Positions 34,389-41,279 of a stretch of DNA of 54,733 bases are shown here, in pieces (the first letter of the stretch is position 1; each line of letters opens with the position of its first letter). The notes beneath the pieces were generated by a model, which saw nothing but the letters and a program-made list of their open reading frames with translations, did not search any database and was not told the DNA's origin. The position numbers were made by a program, and so were the translations under genes. This stretch comes from QAMH01 sp964435565 (GTDB lineage Bacteria > Actinomycetota > Coriobacteriia > Coriobacteriales > QAMH01): positions 1 through 54,733 of the forward strand of contig CAYSZR010000006.1 in assembly GCA_964435565.1 (NCBI GenBank). Reading direction: 5' to 3'.

Positions 34389-35614
34389 TCTTTGACTAGA
34401 TAGCCATCTACCAAATCAACGATTTTGCGATATGCGCGGGGGCGGTCGAATTGTTCTTCGGCTATCTTTCTGCCCTTTGTTCCCATTTCAGCTCGTAACT
34501 GATCATCTTGCGCGAGTGCGAGTATTGCCCCGGCTAATTCCACGGCGTTTTCAGGTTCGACGTTGATGCCGAAGCCGTCGTGTACGCATTTGTTGACGAA
34601 TTCGGGACTTTCCCCTGTGTTGATGATGGGTTTCCCGGCAGAAAGATAATCTCCGATTTTGGAAACGATTGATTGTGGAGCGTCTTTAACAAGCGAGTTA
34701 ACGAGGATATCGCTTTTTGCAAGATGCGCCGCCATCGTCTGATAGTCGAGATATCCGGTAAATTCGACAGCTGCAGCGCTTTTTGCCGCGACGGCCTCGA
34801 ATTGTCCACGGCTTGGGCCATCTCCCATGATATGCAAGGATAAACGCTTGCCTGATTCGGCAAGCGTCGGAGCCGATAGTTCGCACGCCTGGATGAGCGT
34901 GGCAATGTCATAGCTCTTTGCAAGCGATCCCGCATACGAGACCCAAAACTCGTCATCGGCCTTTGCAATCGAGGGGGCATGCAAGCTTGCGCCTTCGTCG
35001 AAATGAGCGATATCTCCGCCAACGTACACTGTCAGATGAGGGATATTCTGTTTGCAGCGTCCGGCGTATTCGTCTGAGGTGCCCACAACCGCCGATGCGG
35101 CCGAATAGGCGATTTCTGCGTCTTTGGTAAATCCGCTTAGGATGATATCTGCCAGCACGGGAACATTCACAACCATTTTCATGGCCTCAGGCCAAAGATC
35201 GTTGACGTCGACGATAAAAGGGATGCCGTTGGCACGGGCGAACCTGCCTGCATCTGCAGCGATGTTGTTCGGTGGAATCTGGCACCAAATCAAATCGTAT
35301 TTTGTTCCTTCGCGTTTCAGATACTCGCGCAGATTTGCGCTGAAGACGTTTTGGCTTCTGATTCGGGCAAGACTGATGTTCTTCGTGTACCCGGGCTCCT
35401 CGAGAAAGACAACATCGTAGGGAAACTCCCAATATTTGGCATGAGCGATATCACGTCTGCGCTTTTCCCAGTGTTGAAATGTCGAGGTCAAGAGGTCGAC
35501 CTCATAACCTTTTTCAGCGAGCAATTTCGCGACGTATGAGGTGCGGTTCAATCCCGCGATCTCATCGGCCAGTTTCACTGCCTGTGTTATGACGGCAATT
35601 TTCGAGTTTCGCAC
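34385..35614 (-). CDS. Family 4-like glycosyltransferase
   Basis: A 409-residue GT-B fold glycosyltransferase. The N-terminal domain has the acceptor-side glycine turn (LADEIAGLNRTS) and DVNDLWPEAM; the donor domain has WVSYAGSLAKSYD, LHIMGDGPSRGQFE and the E-x7-E-like region LVKDAPQSIVSKIGDYLSAG. The GTG start has GGACT upstream. It is 12 bases downstream of the family 2 glycosyltransferase on the same strand, in the surface-polysaccharide locus. Donor sugar is unknown. Confidence 0.88.
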   Translation of the reverse strand: MRNSKIAVITQAVKLADEIAGLNRTSYVAKLLAEKGYEVDLLTSTFQHWEKRRRDIAHAKYWEFPYDVVFLEEPGYTKNISLARIRSQNVFSANLREYLKREGTKYDLIWCQIPPNNIAADAGRFARANGIPFIVDVNDLWPEAMKMVVNVPVLADIILSGFTKDAEIAYSAASAVVGTSDEYAGRCKQNIPHLTVYVGGDIAHFDEGASLHAPSIAKADDEFWVSYAGSLAKSYDIATLIQACELSAPTLAESGKRLSLHIMGDGPSRGQFEAVAAKSAAAVEFTGYLDYQTMAAHLAKSDILVNSLVKDAPQSIVSKIGDYLSAGKPIINTGESPEFVNKCVHDGFGINVEPENAVELAGAILALAQDDQLRAEMGTKGRKIAEEQFDRPRAYRKIVDLVDGYLVKD

Positions 35615-35626
35615 ATCGAGTCCAAA

Positions 35627-36816
35627 CTATACGTATTTTTTGACGCATCGAATCGCGTAGCCAAGGCCATTTGAGCGCACGCGGTACGTGAACTCGCCGA
35701 CAAGGCCAAGCGTGTAGCGGATTTTCGTGCTGTTGACATCGACGTTGCGTCGCTGGGCGAACCGTTTTTTGATAGCGGGGTTGAGCTTGACCTCGGATGT
35801 GACCAAAACGGGATCCATTCGGTCGAACATGGCATTTTGCGCCGCAATCACTGCAGGATCGTCACCGTTTGATTCCAGCTCTCCATTTAGATAGGTGAAT
35901 CCTTTGCTGATATGGCTCCTGAGAACCCCTTCATCCGTAATCCCGACCTTTTCGATGATGNNNNNNNNNNCCAACGATCAAGCGCGAGACCCTTATTTTT
36001 ACGGCCAAACGCCTCGGCTTCAAGTGGCGTTTCTTCACGATATACATAAAAGGGTTTGTCGACGTAGCAGATACGACCGCGCAAAAGCGTGTCGTAGAAG
36101 AATTCGTTATCTGCCCATCCAGCACCGGGGTATTCGTGGAACGTAATTTCATTTTCTACGAGAAATGCCTTCCGATACAGCGCGGACCATATAGAAGGGT
36201 GATGGCGCAATATGTGCACAACCCCCGGATCGGTAATCGTGAAAACAGTTGATTTCGGGTGAATGCGATACCGATAGCTGCACTGCAGGTGTTCTTTTGG
36301 GGTATCTCCGCGCAAGGTTCCTTCATCGCGGACTTCGCGAATGTAAGGGGATTTCACGATATCGCAGGCGTAACGCTCGGCCGCATTCATAAGCGCAGAT
36401 GTCATCCCCGGTAAAATGTAGTCATCGGGTTCCAAAATACCGATCCATGCGCCGCGGGCAACTTCGATGCCATCGTTCATCGCTGCACCATAGCCGGCAT
36501 TCTCCCGATGGGAGACGATCGTTATGCAGGGGTTGTCGGCAAAGCTATCGATAATCGCGCGGCTGCCGTCGGTTGATCCGTCGTCAACGCAGATAATTTC
36601 GAGGCCATATTCATATTCTTGGGCAAGGAGGGAGCCTAAGGCCCATTTCAGAGTGTATTCGGCGTTGTAGACAGGGACCACGAATGAGACTTTGGGAGAA
36701 AACTCATGCGCGTATACATCGCAGGTGCGTCCGTTGAGTTTTCGTTCTTCATGCATTTGTTTCGATATTTTGCTTTGAACCACAGTACCTCGCTTGTATA
36801 CTAAATCGATTGTCAT
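35627..36816 (-). CDS. Family 2 glycosyltransferase, interrupted by an assembly gap
   Basis: A GT-A glycosyltransferase. The N-terminal half has VSFVVPVYNAEYTLKWALGS, the nucleotide-binding IICVDDGSTDGS, and ILEPDDY with the DxD-like acidic pair. Ten Ns at 35961-35970 interrupt the gene; since ten is not a multiple of three, the frame changes, but IIEKVGITDEGVLRSHISKG and ISKGFTYLNGELES after the gap clearly continue the same protein. Expected length is close to 395 residues. ATG 36816 has no clear ribosome site; GTG 36783 with GAGG five bases upstream is an alternative start. Confidence 0.85.
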
Positions 36817-36854
36817 GCCTATTCTATTCTAGTTCGGTTGTTCCGAAGAACGTA

Positions 36855-36860
36855 TACAAT
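36855..36860 (+). promoter_or_regulatory. Candidate -10 of gtrA (leaderless)
   Basis: TACAAT ends eight bases before the gtrA ATG, and no Shine-Dalgarno sequence is present. On the opposite strand a TAGAAT at 36826-36831 could serve the divergent glycosyltransferase. Confidence 0.35.
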
Positions 36861-36868
36861 ATATATCC

Positions 36869-37276
36869 ATGAAACGAGATTATAAGAAACTGTTTGTGCA
36901 GTTTATCAAGTTCAGCATTGTCGGTGTCCTTGCTTTTTGCATTGACTACGGACTTTTTCTGCTTCTTACATATGTGTTCGGGATGCACTATCTTTTTGCG
37001 TCGGCGACATCGTTTATCGTTGCGACTATATTCAATTTCCTGGTAAGCATGCGCTATGTATTTAACGGTCGTGAAAATCAGACACGGACGCAGCAGTTTG
37101 TGATCTTTTTCGCGTTGAGTTTGATAGGGCTCGGTTTGAACCAGTTGATATTATGGTTTTGCGTTGACTGTCTTGCGTGGCTCGCGTGGTTCGGCAAATT
37201 GGTGGCGACAGCCATCGTTATGGTGTTCAACTTCGTTTCCAGGAAGTATTGTCTCGAAGATCATCAAAAGCGATAA
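36869..37276 (+). CDS. GtrA-family membrane protein
   Basis: A 135-residue protein with four membrane helices, of the GtrA family thought to flip or handle lipid-linked sugars during cell-wall polysaccharide glycosylation. The start FVQFIKFSIVGVLAFCIDYG and the segment ATIFNFLVSMRYVF are the family hallmarks; the C-terminus ends in the usual NFVSRKYCLE pattern. glf begins 12 bases downstream, linking it to galactofuranose metabolism. The start looks leaderless. Confidence 0.92.
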   Translation: MKRDYKKLFVQFIKFSIVGVLAFCIDYGLFLLLTYVFGMHYLFASATSFIVATIFNFLVSMRYVFNGRENQTRTQQFVIFFALSLIGLGLNQLILWFCVDCLAWLAWFGKLVATAIVMVFNFVSRKYCLEDHQKR

Positions 37277-37288
37277 GAAGGGGAGACC

Positions 37289-38413
37289 ATGTCTCAATAT
37301 GATTATCTCATTGTCGGTGCGGGGCTTACGGGGGCTGTATTTGCCCATGAAGCGCTCAGTGCGGGTAAATCCTGTCTGGTAATCGACAAGCGCAGCCATA
37401 TTGCAGGCAATGTGTATACCGAGCAGGTCAACGGAATCAACGTGCATAAATATGGCGCCCATATCTTTCACACGTCAGATAAGCGCGTCTGGGAATATGT
37501 CAATCGGTTTGCCGAATTCAATAACTACATCAACTCGCCGGTGGCAAATTATCACGGAGAGATATATAACCTTCCGTTCAATATGAACACGTTTTCGAAG
37601 ATGTGGGATGTGCGTACGCCGGGCGAGGCAAAGGCGATGATTGCCGAACAAGTGGCGGCAGAGAAAATACAAGACCCCGCGAATCTCGAAGAACAGGCGC
37701 TTTCGCTTGTGGGTCGCGATATCTTCGAAAAGCTGGTCAAGGAATACACCGAAAAACAATGGGGGAGAGATTGCAAGGAACTCCCTGCGTTTATTATCAA
37801 GCGCCTTCCCGTGCGGCTCACCTATGACAATAACTATTTCAATGATCGCTATCAGGGCATACCGATAGGCGGGTACACCAAGATGGTCGAAAAGATGCTC
37901 GAAGGTTGCGAAGTGCGCTGTGACTGCGAATACAAGGAGCTTGTCGCAGAAGAGCCGGATATTGCGAAGCGCGTCATCTACTGTGGCCCCATAGACGAAT
38001 TCTATGATTACAAGCTCGGTAATCTCGAATATCGAAGTCTGCGATTTGATACCGAGTTGATCGAAGGGGTCGAGAACTGGCAGGGCAATGCTGTCGTCAA
38101 CTACACGAGTCACGAAGAGCCGTTTACGCGCATTATCGAGCACAAGCACTTTGAGTTCATGAAAGACGAACGAGGAGAGATATTGCCCGATACGGTCGTC
38201 ACACGCGAGTATCCGGCGGATTGGAAGCCAGGCGATGAGCCTTATTATCCAATGAACGACGAGAAGAACAATGCGCTCTATAAAGAATATGAGAAGCTCG
38301 GTCAGGCTGAGGACCGAGTGGTTTTTGCCGGTCGTCTTGGTGCCTATAAATATTATGACATGGCGCCTTGCATTGCCGCAGCGCTGGATCTGTGCGCTGC
38401 CGAGCTCGGCTAG
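37289..38413 (+). CDS. glf: UDP-galactopyranose mutase
   Basis: Converts UDP-galactopyranose to UDP-galactofuranose, the donor for galactofuranose in surface glycans, using reduced FAD. The 374-residue protein has the FAD-binding start YDYLIVGAGLTGAVFAHEA, then RSHIAGNVYTE and HKYGAHIFHTS, the substrate region YTEKQWGRDCKELPAFIIKR, and the C-terminal FAGRLGAYKYYDMAPCI. GAAGGGGAG precedes the ATG. Together with GtrA, the glycosyltransferases and the ABC exporter it predicts a galactofuranose-containing polymer. Confidence 0.97.
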   Translation: MSQYDYLIVGAGLTGAVFAHEALSAGKSCLVIDKRSHIAGNVYTEQVNGINVHKYGAHIFHTSDKRVWEYVNRFAEFNNYINSPVANYHGEIYNLPFNMNTFSKMWDVRTPGEAKAMIAEQVAAEKIQDPANLEEQALSLVGRDIFEKLVKEYTEKQWGRDCKELPAFIIKRLPVRLTYDNNYFNDRYQGIPIGGYTKMVEKMLEGCEVRCDCEYKELVAEEPDIAKRVIYCGPIDEFYDYKLGNLEYRSLRFDTELIEGVENWQGNAVVNYTSHEEPFTRIIEHKHFEFMKDERGEILPDTVVTREYPADWKPGDEPYYPMNDEKNNALYKEYEKLGQAEDRVVFAGRLGAYKYYDMAPCIAAALDLCAAELG

Positions 38414-38449
38414 ACCTGTCCGCATGCTGAACGTTCGTGTATCTGAATC

Positions 38450-38914
38450 ATGACGGGAATACAAGACGAGAAGTTTATGCGACTTGCGATCGAGCAAGCG
38501 CATAAAGCGGAAAAAATCGGCGAGGTCCCCATCGGCGCGGTCATCGCCTATGAAGGCGAAGTTATCGTCCAAGCTCATAATCGTCGGGAAATAGATAACG
38601 ACCCAGCGGGCCATGCAGAGTTTCTGGCGATGCGGGAAGCTTCGCGTGTGTTGGGGCATTGGCGCCTGACTGGCTGCACGGTTTATGTCACACTCGAGCC
38701 TTGCCTTATGTGCGCCGGGCTCATGTATCAATCACGCATAACGCGCTGCGTATATGGAGCCCCTGATCCAAAAGCTGGAGCACTCGGGACGCTTTATTCG
38801 ATACATGAAGACGATCGACTAAATCATAGATTTGAGACGACAGCCGGAGTGCTGCAAGATGAGTGCGCAGAGCTGCTCGTCTCTTTTTTCTCCCGTTTGC
38901 GCAAAGGGAATTAG
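38450..38914 (+). CDS. tadA: tRNA-specific adenosine deaminase TadA
   Basis: Deaminates adenosine 34 to inosine in tRNA-Arg(ACG). The 154-residue protein has the zinc and proton-relay motif HAE at residues 55-57 and the second zinc motif PCLMC with C85 and C88. N-terminal FMRLAIEQAHKAEKIGEVPI and mid-region ITRCVYGAPDPKAGALG are typical. No ribosome site precedes the ATG, which is 36 bases after glf. It sits inside the polysaccharide locus without functional connection. Confidence 0.96.
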   Translation: MTGIQDEKFMRLAIEQAHKAEKIGEVPIGAVIAYEGEVIVQAHNRREIDNDPAGHAEFLAMREASRVLGHWRLTGCTVYVTLEPCLMCAGLMYQSRITRCVYGAPDPKAGALGTLYSIHEDDRLNHRFETTAGVLQDECAELLVSFFSRLRKGN

Positions 38915-38936
38915 AGCGTATCGGTGCTCTGCCGCA

Positions 38937-40016
38937 TCAGGCAAATTTGTAATATCTTCTGACGAGCGTGTAGACGCCCCGCACACTCAAGCGTGCAAGT
39001 GAAGTTCTGCGATTGCAAAGTCCGGCGAGCGACCTGGTGAGTTTGCGATGCAGCTGCGGATTGCGCTCTTCAATATGCGCCCACATGCGCTTGTTCTCCC
39101 TGATAGATTCTGGGGTATTGATGGTGAACAGGCAAATGGTTGACATGCTGACCATGCAATCGATGTAGTTTCCAATCGTTTCCGCCAGCTTGGGCGACTT
39201 GGCTTCGAGGACGGCGTAATCATATTCTTCGACGGCCAGTTCAGCGGCAAGGACTTGTTGATCAATGTGACTGAGCTGCGTCTCCATACCCACTGATTGT
39301 CCCTCGCGTCCAATTAGATAGTGGTAGACGTCCTTGTTGATGTAATAGAGTTTTTCCACATAGGGCATGGGGTGAATGATGTAGCCGCTATCCATATAGT
39401 GCATATTAAGGGGGAGCAGCAGTTTGCTTTGACGTAATAATTCGGTGCGATACCAGATTGCATGGACCATAAGGTATTCGCCTAGGCGCGCCTTTCCGAC
39501 TTCGTCCCAGGTAAAGGTGCGGTCTTGGGGGAACAGCTTGGCAAAATCAGCTCGACGGGTCGAGTTGTCGGCAACGTGATCGTAGACATAATTCGAAACG
39601 AACATATCAGGGCACTCATCGGTACCCTGCCAGTCGTTCACGAGTCGCAAAACCTCTTCAAGTCCGTCGGTATCGAGCCAATCGTCAGAGTCGACGATTT
39701 TGAAGAAGAGGCCACGGGCTGCGGAAATCCCTTGATTTACGCCACCGCCCCAGCCGCTGTTTTCCTGGTCTATAACCGTGACATAGTCGTAATCACGTGC
39801 ATATTCATTGGCGATCTCGAGCGTTTCGTCGGTCGATCCGTCGTTGACGATGATGACCTCGCAGCGTTGAGATGTTCCAAGTACGGATTCGATACAGGTT
39901 CTCATGTAAGGTGCCGAGTTGTAGCATGGAATCAGGAAAGTGATGAGTGGCTGCTGTGATTCAGAGCTTTCGGGTGTTGCGGCCTGCGTGAATCTATCCG
40001 GTGTTTGCACGTGCAT
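38937..40016 (-). CDS. Family 2 glycosyltransferase
   Basis: A 359-residue GT-A glycosyltransferase. It has ITFLIPCYNSAPYMRTCIES, the nucleotide-binding VIIVNDGSTDETL, and KIVDSDDWLD containing the DxD motif. The C-terminal half is helical and characteristic of enzymes in surface-glycan loci; it includes MHYMDSGYIIHPMPY. No membrane helix is evident. Divergent from nth. Donor and acceptor are unknown. The end of the polysaccharide locus is taken here. Confidence 0.9.
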   Translation of the reverse strand: MHVQTPDRFTQAATPESSESQQPLITFLIPCYNSAPYMRTCIESVLGTSQRCEVIIVNDGSTDETLEIANEYARDYDYVTVIDQENSGWGGGVNQGISAARGLFFKIVDSDDWLDTDGLEEVLRLVNDWQGTDECPDMFVSNYVYDHVADNSTRRADFAKLFPQDRTFTWDEVGKARLGEYLMVHAIWYRTELLRQSKLLLPLNMHYMDSGYIIHPMPYVEKLYYINKDVYHYLIGREGQSVGMETQLSHIDQQVLAAELAVEEYDYAVLEAKSPKLAETIGNYIDCMVSMSTICLFTINTPESIRENKRMWAHIEERNPQLHRKLTRSLAGLCNRRTSLARLSVRGVYTLVRRYYKFA

Positions 40017-40194
40017 GTACCCCTTTGCTGGCGCGAATGTCCAAAAACCTTTGAAAATGGATTTTAGAAATCTGCTCGCGTGTTAGTTGAAATCTGTAGC
40101 ATTATACATGTTACTCGTTTGGGCATTGAGGGTGTTGCATGTGCATATGCGTATGGCACGCGCGGAACGTTTACATTCGACGGGGATGATCAGG

Positions 40195-40839
40195 ATGGCA
40201 AGAGAGTCAAAGAGGGCCAAGCGCGAACGTGCGCTTGAAATATGCAGGCGCATGGACGATCTTTATCCGCAACCAACCCCTGCGTTGCATTTTGACAACC
40301 CTTTTCAGTGTGTGATTGCAGTTGCGCTTTCTGCTCAAACCACCGATGCGAATGTCAATAAGGTCACACCAGAGCTCTTCAAACGTTGGCCGACTCCCGA
40401 AGCGATGGCCGGAGCAGATATCGATGAAGTCGAACAGGTCATCTGGTCGATCGGATTTCATCGCAACAAGGCACGCAACGCTATCTCGTGTGCGCGCATG
40501 GTCATGAGCGATTTTGGAGGGGAGGTCCCTCAGACGATGGAGGAACTTCAAAAGCTCCCGGGCGTCGGGCGCAAAACTGCCAACATCGTCATGAACGAGA
40601 GCTTCGGTTTGGTGGAGGGAATCGCGGTGGACACCCATGTCTTTCGCATCTCGAAAAAGATGAATCTTTCATCGAAAAGCGATGCACTGGCCGTGGAGCA
40701 AGATCTTCTCAATTTGATTCCTAAAGACCAATGGGAGAATGTCAACAGCCAGTGGATTCGATTCGGTCGAGAATATTGTATTTCCCGACGTCCGCGCTGT
40801 TCTGAGTGCCCGTTAGCCGATATTTGTCCAAATAAATAA
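40195..40839 (+). CDS. nth: Endonuclease III
   Basis: A base-excision repair glycosylase/AP lyase acting on oxidised pyrimidines. The helix-hairpin-helix LPGVGRKTANIV holds the catalytic Lys, and VDTHVFRIS holds the catalytic Asp. The C-terminal [4Fe-4S] loop is complete: C-x6-C-x2-C-x5-C in CISRRPRCSECPLADIC. The start is set at ATG 40195 with GGGG nine bases upstream; ATG 40186 and a frame from 40087 are possible but add non-conserved sequence. About 214 residues, the normal length. Confidence 0.94.
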   Translation: MARESKRAKRERALEICRRMDDLYPQPTPALHFDNPFQCVIAVALSAQTTDANVNKVTPELFKRWPTPEAMAGADIDEVEQVIWSIGFHRNKARNAISCARMVMSDFGGEVPQTMEELQKLPGVGRKTANIVMNESFGLVEGIAVDTHVFRISKKMNLSSKSDALAVEQDLLNLIPKDQWENVNSQWIRFGREYCISRRPRCSECPLADICPNK

Positions 40840-40871
40840 ATTATATTCTAAAGAGAATAAGCAGTTCAAAA

Positions 40872-40907
40872 CTATACTCTAACTAGATTAAAGTTTTCGG
40901 TTTTTTT
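40872..40907 (+). terminator. Possible terminator after nth
   Basis: AAAACT can pair with AGTTTT across an 18-base AT-rich loop, followed by CGG and seven Ts. The stem is short and weak, so this is tentative. Confidence 0.35.
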
Positions 40908-40929
40908 AGATAAACATTTCAGGAATTGC

Positions 40930-40938
40930 TGGTATCAT
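40930..40938 (+). promoter_or_regulatory. Candidate extended -10 promoter of the molybdoenzyme operon
   Basis: TGGTATCAT reads as an extended -10 element (TGn-TATCAT). No good -35 is seen, as is usual for this class. Transcription from here would give a leader of about 335 bases. Confidence 0.4.
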
Positions 40939-41279
40939 TTCAAACGTTAGGTCAACTAAGCTTTCGTTGCCCCAGACACCTTCGAAGGCGCGGCTGCACC
41001 TGATGTGCTCAACCCAATCACATATTGTGAAGGGAGGGTAGACTGAGCGTTGCCCTCTGGAATCCATCCACCTTGCTGCGATGGCTTGCGCAGAAATGCT
41101 TAAGCGGCTAAGTGGTGATGAGATGTTGGCTCATCGGTTGGTCTTATGGGGCGTTTGCGAAGCAAAGATTACTTCGTATTTTCCCCATAGGTATGTGTGG
41201 AGAGTCTAAATTTGGCTCGATATGCATAAGAGGGTTCCTAAGTTTTCCCAAAAGGTAATTGAGGAAAAGGAGTAACATT
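40939..41279 (+). promoter_or_regulatory. Long structured leader of the molybdoenzyme operon
   Basis: The 440-base gap before the catalytic subunit holds several hairpins: CCTTCGAAGG; GATGAG (41117-41122) with CTCATC (41130-41135); and TATGGGG (41145-41151) with CCCCATA (41183-41189) enclosing TTTGC-GAA-GCAAA (41154-41166). It does not match any riboswitch I know, including the Moco RNA motif. Two protein-like reading frames without good start codons also cross it (40960-41046 and 41042-41209). The ribosome site AAGGAG lies at its end. Confidence 0.4.

Noticed and set aside
40939..41279. Moco riboswitch upstream of the molybdoenzyme operon
   Set aside because: The conserved Moco RNA segments and tetraloop-receptor pattern are not visible; only generic hairpins are seen.
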